Assembly: GCF_000306115.2 (NCBI RefSeq)
Contig: NZ_AKWX02000007.1
Span: forward strand, 62,001-126,000
Source: Leptospira wolffii serovar Khorat str. Khorat-H2
GTDB taxonomy: Bacteria > Spirochaetota > Leptospiria > Leptospirales > Leptospiraceae
Direction: 5' to 3'
DNA: 64,000 nt
Under the pieces are notes generated by a model. That model was not told where the DNA came from. It saw nothing but the letters and a program-made list of their open reading frames with translations, and did no database searches. Shown piece by piece: positions 57,184 through 64,000 of the stretch (the stretch's first letter is position 1; each line of letters begins with the position of its first letter). Position numbers and translations under genes: made by a program.

Positions 57184-57375
57184 ATGAAACCGACGGAATT
57201 TCCCAAAGGAATCCCTGCGCCGGCCTTGAGGGGATTGGCTTCGATCGGAATTCAGCGACTAGATCAACTGATCGGAAAAAAGGAAGAAGAACTACTGGAG
57301 CTACACGGAGTCGGGCCGAAGGCGATTCGCTTGATTCGCGAGGCATTACGGACGGAAGGAAAGGATTTATCCTGA
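57184..57375 (+). CDS. Helix-hairpin-helix mini-protein
   Basis: A 63-residue protein. The sequence PAPALRGLASIGIQRLDQL then ELLELHGVGPKAIRLIREAL is a single helix-hairpin-helix fold like the RNA-polymerase alpha C-terminal domain and similar DNA-binding mini-proteins. It probably binds DNA non-specifically or acts as a small regulator. A GGGAGG ribosome site 7 bases upstream of the ATG supports it as a real gene. Stand-alone. Confidence 0.8.
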   Translation: MKPTEFPKGIPAPALRGLASIGIQRLDQLIGKKEEELLELHGVGPKAIRLIREALRTEGKDLS

Positions 57376-57553
57376 TACGAGCGATCATTTGAGCCGAAGG
57401 TGGAAATTTTCATATTCTATTCTTCTATGATAATTTCATCTATCCAGTGTGAGGTGGGCAACGGAAGGGCGAATTACCGTAACATCCTTCCAGAATGGGA
57501 TAAGGTTTGCGATTTTGCTTGTCATTCTCCTTATTTTTCCGGAAAATAGTCGG

Positions 57554-57576
57554 CCGATCGAAATTGCGATCGGAGG
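57554..57576 (+). promoter_or_regulatory. Perfect inverted repeat reaching the ribosome site of the DoxX-like gene
   Basis: CCGATCG and CGATCGG (57554-57560, 57567-57573) flank AAATTG. The right arm overlaps the first bases of the GGAGG ribosome site (57572-57576), so the hairpin could hide it; alternatively it is a repressor operator. Confidence 0.5.
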
Positions 57577-57582
57577 ATGATT

Positions 57583-57987
57583 ATGACATCTGAATCGATT
57601 CCCAAGTGGCAGTTATGGACCGGGAGAATACTCAGCGGCATTTCCATAGCGTTGCTATTATTTGATGGGATTATAAAATTTTTCCTGGATAGTATGGGCC
57701 CCGAAGCGAAGGCGGCCGGAGCAATTCTCGCTTATCCTGATAGTGTGTTACCATGGATCGGCACCACTCTGATCGTATGTACTCTCTTGTATGCGTTTCC
57801 AAAAACGTCGGTCTTCGGAGCTGTGCTTTTGACCGGATATATGGGCGGGGCAATCGCTTCCCATGTTAGAGTTTTAAATCCTTGGTTCAGTCATATTCTC
57901 TTTCCCGTTTATGTGTCTCTTTTCTTTTGGGGGGGCTTATACTTGCGGAGCCCGGAACTTAGAGCTCTTTTTCCTTGGCGCAAATAA
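57583..57987 (+). CDS. DoxX-like membrane protein
   Basis: A 134-residue protein with four membrane helices (GRILSGISIALLLFDGIIKF, LPWIGTTLIVCTLLYAF, FGAVLLTGYMGGAIASHV, HILFPVYVSLFFWGGLY). This is the DoxX-like/DUF4267-type pattern with GYMGGAIASHVR as the conserved segment. ATG 57583 is chosen because GGAGG is 6 bases upstream; the ATG at 57577 touches the ribosome site. Function unknown. A perfect inverted repeat lies upstream. Confidence 0.85.
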   Translation: MTSESIPKWQLWTGRILSGISIALLLFDGIIKFFLDSMGPEAKAAGAILAYPDSVLPWIGTTLIVCTLLYAFPKTSVFGAVLLTGYMGGAIASHVRVLNPWFSHILFPVYVSLFFWGGLYLRSPELRALFPWRK

Positions 57988-58195
57988 TCGAACCTATCTT
58001 GCGATCGAAGCATTCCTTCGGTCGCAAGCCACGATGAGATATATCAACAAATAGAAATTTAAAATTTTAGAATTCGTTCTTTAGATCGGACCGTGGTCTA
58101 ACGCATATCGGACTCGGGGATCGTTTCGATAAATTCCTTGAGTTTTCCCACCGGAGTCGAACTCTTTACGTAAATTCCGATAGGCGCCCACTCAA

Positions 58196-58900
58196 ATGAG
58201 CCATTTCCTTACCAGGCCAATTTCGTTTCTACTGCCATTATACATGTTCCTACAAGCCTGTGGCGGCACGGATAGCAACCTGGCTAAAAATCTGTTACTA
58301 CTCATGCAAATGGAAAAATCGAATCCCTCCAGAGGATCTTCCGGGACCACCGATCCAGGAGGAGAAGCGGATCCTACTCCCTCTGCTGTGATTTATATAT
58401 ACCAAGGAGGCTCCACTACCGGAGCTTTTGCCGATTCGTTGCTCGGCGGTAGATGGGGAGCCGATATGAATTGCTTTGAAAATCGACCTTCCTCTCTTCT
58501 TGGTATGTGCAATTATTATAAAGCGCTCGTGAGCATAGATACGAACGACGAGATCCGAGACATGCCTATCGTTCATGATGTTCCTACTGATCGTGCCATA
58601 ACGAGTAAGTCCGGAACCAAGATTGCGGAAAATTGGGCGGACTTACTGGATGGGTCTCTTCCGGTTTCCTTGCAGAGCGCCGGTATTGCCAGCGGGACCG
58701 TATGGTGGAGTTTTAGCCAATGGGACGGGCAGATTTATTCGGGAACCGATTCTTTGACATGCAATTTCGGAACCTCGGGCTCTAGTTCCTATAGCGGAAA
58801 GCTGGGTCGGTCCGATTCGACGAGTACGGATTGGATCGGAACTTCCAGCGGAAGCGGGCTTTGCAATATAAGTGTACCCGTTATGTGTATTTGCTACTGA
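58196..58900 (+). CDS. DUF1554-like lipoprotein
   Basis: A 234-residue lipoprotein with lipobox LQAC (Cys22) and a Ser/Gly/Pro-rich linker (about 43-62). The C-terminal domain resembles the Leptospira DUF1554 fold. CFENRPSSLLGMCNYYKALV corresponds to the start with the YKAL motif. VWWSFSQWDGQIYSGTDSLTCNF and GLCNISVPVMCICY correspond to the Cys-containing middle and end. Such proteins are surface or periplasmic, with a lectin-like fold often proposed. The match is by pattern and moderately sure. No strong ribosome site precedes the ATG. Confidence 0.72.
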   Translation: MSHFLTRPISFLLPLYMFLQACGGTDSNLAKNLLLLMQMEKSNPSRGSSGTTDPGGEADPTPSAVIYIYQGGSTTGAFADSLLGGRWGADMNCFENRPSSLLGMCNYYKALVSIDTNDEIRDMPIVHDVPTDRAITSKSGTKIAENWADLLDGSLPVSLQSAGIASGTVWWSFSQWDGQIYSGTDSLTCNFGTSGSSSYSGKLGRSDSTSTDWIGTSSGSGLCNISVPVMCICY

Positions 58901-58918
58901 AATTCGGGAACGGTTCCG

Positions 58919-60919
58919 TTAACCGATACTTCCTACTGATTCCCGTTCCGCCCACATTCCGGAGTCCTTGATGAGCTGGACCAGCTTTTCATCCGCTTCC
59001 TCGTAAGGCACATTTTTCACCACGATTTCCTTTCCCTTGTAGAGATGAACCTTTCCGGGGCCCGCGCCGACATAACCGAAGTCCGCATCCGCCATCTCGC
59101 CGGGGCCGTTTACGATACAACCCATGACTGCGATCTTGACTCCTTTCAAATGTCCGGTCTTTTCTTTGATCCTTGCTGTGGTGGTCTGTAAGTCGAAGAG
59201 GGTCCTTCCGCAGGAAGGGCAGGAGATATATTCTGTTTTTGTAAGACGAAGTCGGGTTGCCTGGAGAATATCGAAACCTAATTGCAATACCTGCTCCGGA
59301 TCGCTATCTAGGATTCTAATTCTTACCAGATCTCCTATGCCGTCCACAAGCATCCCGCCGATCCCGATCGAAGACTCGTACAGTGCTTGCTGGGAATCCG
59401 AATACTCCGCAAATAGAACGATCGGATAATCGAAATCGCTCAGGATTCTCGCTAACTTTCTGTAGTCGTGGAGAATATGAGGAGTCTGAACGGAGAATGC
59501 GACGGATTCTATTCCGGCCTCTTTGAATAGTTCCGGAAGACCTTTCAGGCTTTCCAGTTGGTAGGATTGCACGCTGAGTTCCGTGAGCCCTCTTCCTTCT
59601 CTCTTGGAAAGAAAAGCGATCAGATCGTCTCCGTTTTGGAAATGGTGAAAAGGATCTATCGTCACTTTAGGAAAAGGCAGGAGATCTTCCAACACGGGTT
59701 CCATGAGTAATTCGTTTTGTTCTACGATCACTCCCATGGCGACGGGAGAAGATTTGGACGCGTTCAGACATTCTTCTCGGAGAATCTGGTCCGAAGGAAG
59801 AGCTACGGATACCATCTCCAAATCCAAAGAACGGAGCTTGGCGTAATTTCGAAGCGAATTCAACGCTTGGGAGAATTGGCTTTCGGATTCGAAAGGAAGA
59901 TAGGACTCTACTCGAACCGGCTGTGTATCGCCTAATGCAAGATTCGCTACTTGCTGGGCGCGACTATAGAATCTTTGATAAGAATAAGGATTTCTAAATT
60001 CGGAATATCCCTGCACCGCCGATTCGGGGAATCGGATTCGATTGTATTTGTCCGCGAGAAGCTTCGCTACCGGAATCTCATGGATCGGATCTTCCGTGAG
60101 GGAGACCCGGATCGTATCTCCGAGACCGTCTTCCAGCAAGGATCCGATTCCGATTGCGGATTTGATCCTCCCGTCTTTGCCGTCTCCCGCTTCGGTGACT
60201 CCTAAGTGCAAAGGGTAATCCATCTGCAATTCCAGAAAACGACTGCATAGAAGGCGATAGGCTTGCACCATCACCTGGGGATTCGAAGCCTTCATGCTTA
60301 CTATGATGTCTTTGTAAGAAAGGCTTTCGGCGATACGAATAAATTCAATCGCGGATTCCACCATTCCTTGGGGAGTATCGCCGTAACGATTCATGATGCG
60401 ATCGGATAGGGAACCGTGATTGGTTCCGATTCTCATCGATACTCCGAGTTCCTTGCAGCGGAGCACCAGGGGAGAGAAGACTTCCGCGATTCTCTCCATC
60501 TCTTCCTTGTATTCGGAATCCGTATAATCTCGGACAGCGAACTTCTTTTTATCTGCGAAGTTTCCCGGATTGATCCGCACCTTTTCTACCCACTCGACCG
60601 CTTTCATCGCTACGCTCGGAGTGAAATGGATATCGGCTACTAAGGGCACTTTGCTTCCCAATCTCTTTAATTCTTTTCTAATATTGGGCAGGTTATCCGC
60701 GTCGGGTTGGGAAGGAACCGTGAGTCTAACGATCTCGCAGCCGGTCTCTTCCAATTCCAGAATTTGTCGCACAGAATTTTCCGTATCCCTCGTGTCCGCC
60801 GTGATCATGGATTGGATACGGATCGGGTTGTCCCCGCCGATACCCACGTCTCCGACCTTTACTTCTCTGGTCTTACGTCGTTGGTAGGAAAAGGGGGAAT
60901 GGTTATAACGGAAGTTCAT
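58919..60919 (-). CDS. ispG: (E)-4-hydroxy-3-methylbut-2-enyl-diphosphate synthase, three-domain type
   Basis: A 666-residue 4Fe-4S enzyme of the MEP isoprenoid pathway that converts MEcPP to HMBPP. The N-terminal TIM barrel ([55 protein letters not shown]) is followed by an extra domain of about 250 residues. The C-terminal reductase-like domain holds cluster Cys in ISCPSCGRT and [11 protein letters not shown]. The insert makes it the long form found in plants, Chlamydia, Bacteroidetes and spirochaetes, compared with about 370 residues in E. coli. ATG 60919 has AGGAG 9 bases upstream. Convergent with the DUF1554-like gene with an 18-base gap. Confidence 0.96.
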   Translation of the reverse strand: MNFRYNHSPFSYQRRKTREVKVGDVGIGGDNPIRIQSMITADTRDTENSVRQILELEETGCEIVRLTVPSQPDADNLPNIRKELKRLGSKVPLVADIHFTPSVAMKAVEWVEKVRINPGNFADKKKFAVRDYTDSEYKEEMERIAEVFSPLVLRCKELGVSMRIGTNHGSLSDRIMNRYGDTPQGMVESAIEFIRIAESLSYKDIIVSMKASNPQVMVQAYRLLCSRFLELQMDYPLHLGVTEAGDGKDGRIKSAIGIGSLLEDGLGDTIRVSLTEDPIHEIPVAKLLADKYNRIRFPESAVQGYSEFRNPYSYQRFYSRAQQVANLALGDTQPVRVESYLPFESESQFSQALNSLRNYAKLRSLDLEMVSVALPSDQILREECLNASKSSPVAMGVIVEQNELLMEPVLEDLLPFPKVTIDPFHHFQNGDDLIAFLSKREGRGLTELSVQSYQLESLKGLPELFKEAGIESVAFSVQTPHILHDYRKLARILSDFDYPIVLFAEYSDSQQALYESSIGIGGMLVDGIGDLVRIRILDSDPEQVLQLGFDILQATRLRLTKTEYISCPSCGRTLFDLQTTTARIKEKTGHLKGVKIAVMGCIVNGPGEMADADFGYVGAGPGKVHLYKGKEIVVKNVPYEEADEKLVQLIKDSGMWAERESVGSIG

Positions 60920-61071
60920 GGCTTTCTACTCCTATTTAGAGCCGGGCGGAACCCTTGTCATGTACGATTTTTCGGAAAAAATCCGAACCTTCTGGCCTTT
61001 TTCCTCCAGGATTTCGATAGATTCCGAGAAGGGAAGTTTCTGGAAACCGTTTAGGATATGGGAGATCAGCA

Positions 61072-61407
61072 ATGAAGGATAGATGCGGCCTATGGATTTT
61101 CATCTGCATTTTATTGCATACGGTTCCTATTCTATTGCAGGTCACAGATTCCGGAGCAGGAGTGGCAGACTCGAGTTCTCTAGTCCAAACCACCTTTTTC
61201 ACCTTTATCTTTTACGGAGTAATTTTGGATCTGTCCGATATTTCCGTTTTCACTTACTTGGGTGTCAGGATGATAAAAGGGCAAGGGCGAATCCAAGGAT
61301 TCGGGTTGCTTCACTGGTTTCTCTTCGCCTTGTTAGTATTCTGCAATCTTCTTTGGTATCAAAGGGGTTGGCCTGTCAGCTGGATCGTCGAATTCTTACG
61401 TAGGTAA
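61072..61407 (+). CDS. Small hypothetical membrane protein
   Basis: A 111-residue protein with three predicted membrane helices (LWIFICILLHTVPILLQV, TTFFTFIFYGVILDLSDISV, LLHWFLFALLVFCNLLWY). A good GGGAG ribosome site 7 bases before ATG 61072 supports it. No family is recognised. It is divergent from ispG with a gap of about 150 bases. Confidence 0.7.
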   Translation: MKDRCGLWIFICILLHTVPILLQVTDSGAGVADSSSLVQTTFFTFIFYGVILDLSDISVFTYLGVRMIKGQGRIQGFGLLHWFLFALLVFCNLLWYQRGWPVSWIVEFLRR

Positions 61408-61972
61408 AGCTAAGAATCTAACATGAATACAAGGACGACTCGCTGCATTTACTGAGCGGAATTCCATTCCGATTGCTTTGGTATCCAAGCAAATACCCGC
61501 GAGCTAACGCTGAAACGCTTTACAGATCCGGAATTTTTGAAGAAAATAATTCGGAATCGAAAAGGATATCACCTAACTACCGTTTGATCCGATCGCTATT
61601 TTTATCAAAAAACCGACCTTGGTAGAAAGTCGATACGGAAATAGTTTTGGTAAGAAATGATTCTTTACGGCATACATAATGTTTTCGGGAAATTTCCTTT
61701 TTGAAAATTAAGGATTTCTGGTACAAAAAATGCGAAAAGAATCGGAAATCGATTGTAGTGCGGGTAGATTTCGAGATTTATCCGACGAGCTTAGTGTAAC
61801 GTAATTTCGCTCCCGGATATGTAGTGTCCATTCCGAAACCCGCAGGATAGTCTCGCGATTCGTGGACATTTTTTCCCGGTATTTCGGGATAGATTGAAAG
61901 TAGGTTTCCTATTTCACCAAGGAAACGATATGCGAAAGTAATGAATCCGACTAAAGTCATTTAGGGAATGGA
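61408..61972. other. Intergenic region with a dispersed repeat copy
   Basis: About 565 bases. The segment 61450-61471 (TACTGAGCGGAATTCCATTC core) is related to the inverted repeats at 33305 and 33389. The rest is AT-rich. A 60-codon minus-strand frame at 61778-61960 has no ribosome site and is not called. Confidence 0.45.
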
Positions 61973-64000
61973 ATGGGATCCGTTAGAGTTTCGTTATTTA
62001 TTTTTTTCATATTCTTATCTTTAGCAAATTGCTCCTCGGAGGGAGGAGGGTTGAGTCCCATCGTGGCCCTTTTAGGGGGAGGGGGCACGAATCCCGGAAA
62101 CCCGGGCTCATCGGGAGCCCCTTCTTGGGTAAAGGCGACGGACGCCGCTTATGCAGATAAGGTCCAATTGGAATGGGAGCCTATCGCGGGAGCGAGCTAT
62201 CGTATCTTTCGTAGATTGTCCGGGCAGGCCGATTTCCAGCAAATCGGGACTAACGACAATTCCAATTTCACGGATGCGACTTCCGAATCCGGCAAGTCCT
62301 ATCAATACTCGATCCAATCCGTTTTGGACGACGGAATTTCTTCTTTGAGTTCTTATGATACCGGGTGGCGCGCTTCTTCATCCGGTTGCGCTGCAAAATT
62401 GAATCCTTCCGGAATCGTTTCTTCCATGATAGCGAGGTTTAAAGGAGCTTTTAATTCCAATTTGAGTTCCGTCGCGGCCTTCGGGGATTTTTTATACGTA
62501 GGAAATGGGAGTAAAATCAATCTATTGAATCGAAACCGGGATTTAGTCGGAGTATGGAACGGAATTGCGTCACTCTCCATTGTTGTGGACGGGGCCGGGA
62601 GCGCTTACGCGCTTAATTCTTCTTCCCAGATTTATAAACTTCGTTCCGACTGCGAGGCTACTCTGATTGCGACTCTTCCCGCCGATTCCGTTCCTACGGA
62701 TCTGGCTATCGATTCCACCGGAAACCTTTATGTAAGCGAATCGAATTTTTCCACCGGAACGGATCGAATTTTTAAATTGAGCTCGAGCGGAACATTGCTC
62801 AAGACCTGGGATTTACCGGGAAATCAACAACCTAAGGCGATTTATATTCCTCCTGGGGATACTTCCATTCTAATCGCGGACTCGTCCAATTTCGATTTGG
62901 TCCAATACGATATCAATGGGGACCAATTGGATTTCGTAATCTCCAAAAATATCCAGATCGGAACCATCGTGGACATCGCTATGAGCGGAGTTCAAATTCT
63001 TGTCGTGACCCATTCTAATACCTTCGGTGCGGATTACGGTCCTAACGTTACCAGATTTCATAGCGGTATCACACAAGGTGCCGCGATCTTCCAATTCAAT
63101 CCGGACGGTCAAACCACCAATTCGCATCGAGTCAGCGGAATCGCCTTGGATCCGAATACATTAGGTATTCTTGTTACGGATAGTAGCAACGGAACCGTTT
63201 ATTCCTGTCCCGCGCCTTTGTTTCTAAGTTGCGGAGAAGTGGCTAAATCCTCCTCTCCTATTCGTATGGTAAGAGACGGAGGCGGAAACCTTTACGTATT
63301 GCATTCGAATTCCATCTCTAAGCATAATCCGAATGGGGCTCATCTAGCTAGTGTCGCACTGCCCAATTTTTCCGGAACGACGATCTCCGGAAAAGATATG
63401 GAGATTGATAAGGATACGTTATACGTTTCCGCAACGAGCGCTTCCGGAGTCGCCGTGCTTTCCAAAATCAAAACGGATCTGGCTTCCTCGCAGACAGGTG
63501 CATTTCAGTCCGATGTGGGACTTGGAACCACGAATATAGCCGTATCGAGCGGAACCGTATACAATGATGTTTTAGGATATGGGGATACGGATACGTTCAT
63601 CTATATAGGTTCCATTCTTCCCGGAGGAGGGGTCGAAAATTATCCCGACTTCACTTTCCGAAAATATTTCCTACTAGATACCTTGGAGTTGGAAACGGAC
63701 GGGGCGGGGAATCTTTTCTCCTTCTCGGAAGGCTTCAACGAGGATAGCAGTTCCTTTACAGCGGTCGCTAAATTCGATCTGCAAACGACTAGTTGGCTTC
63801 CGTTGGCAGACGGTCCTAATTTGCCTCATTTACAAATCGGCACGGATCTGGCGGGCAATTTATATTCCGTGGATATAAATGCCGGGAACACCGGGATGGA
63901 CCTTGTCCAAAGGGATTCCGGCTTTGCGGAGAAGAAGAGGCTTTCTTTGGGAGCCGGTCTGAATTCAGGAACATTATGTATCGGTAATTCGGATCAGGAA
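61973..64000 (+). CDS. Lipoprotein with FnIII-like and NHL-like repeats (3' end beyond window)
   Basis: At least 676 codons, still open at the window end. ATG 61973 follows GGGA. The signal peptide ends in SLANC (Cys20), then a Gly-rich linker with SGAPSWVKATDA. Residues about 50-110 resemble a fibronectin type III module (VQLEWEPIAGASYRIFRR, SYQYSIQSVLDDG). The following several hundred residues have repeated blade-like stretches (LAIDSTGNLYVSESN, YKLRSDCEATLIATL, MVRDGGGNLYVLHSN, DGAGNLFSFSEGFN) as in NHL or YncE beta-propellers. Probably a surface lipoprotein; ligand unknown. Confidence 0.8.
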   Translation, partial: MGSVRVSLFIFFIFLSLANCSSEGGGLSPIVALLGGGGTNPGNPGSSGAPSWVKATDAAYADKVQLEWEPIAGASYRIFRRLSGQADFQQIGTNDNSNFTDATSESGKSYQYSIQSVLDDGISSLSSYDTGWRASSSGCAAKLNPSGIVSSMIARFKGAFNSNLSSVAAFGDFLYVGNGSKINLLNRNRDLVGVWNGIASLSIVVDGAGSAYALNSSSQIYKLRSDCEATLIATLPADSVPTDLAIDSTGNLYVSESNFSTGTDRIFKLSSSGTLLKTWDLPGNQQPKAIYIPPGDTSILIADSSNFDLVQYDINGDQLDFVISKNIQIGTIVDIAMSGVQILVVTHSNTFGADYGPNVTRFHSGITQGAAIFQFNPDGQTTNSHRVSGIALDPNTLGILVTDSSNGTVYSCPAPLFLSCGEVAKSSSPIRMVRDGGGNLYVLHSNSISKHNPNGAHLASVALPNFSGTTISGKDMEIDKDTLYVSATSASGVAVLSKIKTDLASSQTGAFQSDVGLGTTNIAVSSGTVYNDVLGYGDTDTFIYIGSILPGGGVENYPDFTFRKYFLLDTLELETDGAGNLFSFSEGFNEDSSSFTAVAKFDLQTTSWLPLADGPNLPHLQIGTDLAGNLYSVDINAGNTGMDLVQRDSGFAEKKRLSLGAGLNSGTLCIGNSDQE

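Noticed and set aside
61778..61960. 60-codon minus-strand frame with fairly protein-like end (YPAGFGMDTTYPGAKLRYT)
   Set aside because: A stop codon directly precedes its ATG and there is no ribosome site; it may be a relic but cannot be supported.

Overview
The window is almost certainly from the spirochaete genus Leptospira; the species cannot be named from sequence alone. The inference rests on the very large share of lipoproteins with spirochaete-type lipoboxes (N-C, A-C, G-C or Q-C ends), a DUF1554-like lipoprotein, the LL-diaminopimelate aminotransferase route, LpxI in place of LpxH, a long three-domain IspG, an AlkB-type hydroxylase together with a fatty acid desaturase, and a didermic gene set (TonB receptor, TolC, RND permease, lipid A genes). 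Gene order is mostly ordinary chromosomal housekeeping with short intergenic gaps. No tRNA, rRNA, CRISPR array, prophage or known riboswitch was seen.

Layout. 1-8 kb (minus): the 5' part of an amidohydrolase lipoprotein, a small lipoprotein, then a TonB-dependent receptor followed by a large beta-helix-like lipoprotein, which look like a surface uptake pair. 8-16 kb: an EAL phosphodiesterase with a degenerate GGDEF domain, an AlkB monooxygenase (plus), aminopeptidase N, an MFS transporter and a Nudix hydrolase. 16-21.6 kb (plus): a UvrD/PcrA-like helicase with a long acidic N-terminal extension, a TPR lipoprotein and an AsmA-like membrane protein. 21.6-29.2 kb (minus): a probable seven-gene operon sucC-sucD-tolC-like-SH3-fmdB-lpxI-lpxB, with several TTG/GTG starts at its distal end. 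29.6-37 kb: a rhodanese-type lipoprotein, two transport/membrane proteins (DoxX, DUF819), ruvA, an outer-membrane protein and an MBL-fold hydrolase. 36.5-43.5 kb (plus): fatty acid desaturase, RND permease, pyrB, a DUF2203 protein and dapL.

43.5-45.2 kb is a decayed mobile region: an IS481-type element whose transposase has about three frameshifts, with two near-identical copies of a 50-bp repeat lying outside it. The 22-bp outer end of the same IS recurs alone at 33.35 kb. 45.2-51 kb: two linked membrane/periplasmic hypotheticals, a Uma2 nuclease-like protein, a Fis-type HTH protein, rho and rpmE. 51-52.1 kb holds an IscU-like scaffold fused to pentapeptide repeats, with its third cluster-ligand cysteine replaced, overlapped by a 63-residue protein. 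52.08-52.47 kb holds an inverted-repeat-bounded 98-bp element next to the C-terminal fragment of a VapC/PIN toxin. 52.7-64 kb: a lipase-like lipoprotein, a small lipoprotein, a TetR regulator whose promoter/operator sits in the end of the upstream epimerase gene, a helix-hairpin-helix mini-protein, a DoxX-like protein, a DUF1554-like lipoprotein, ispG, a small membrane protein, and the 5' part of a lipoprotein with FnIII- and NHL-like sequence running off the window.

The candidates most worth follow-up are the IscU-pentapeptide fusion and its overlapping partner, the family of short palindromic/dispersed repeats with the solo IS end, the TonB receptor-lipoprotein pair, and the promoter-embedded palindromes upstream of tetR, the desaturase and the DoxX-like gene. 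No complete, clearly new multi-gene system was found.
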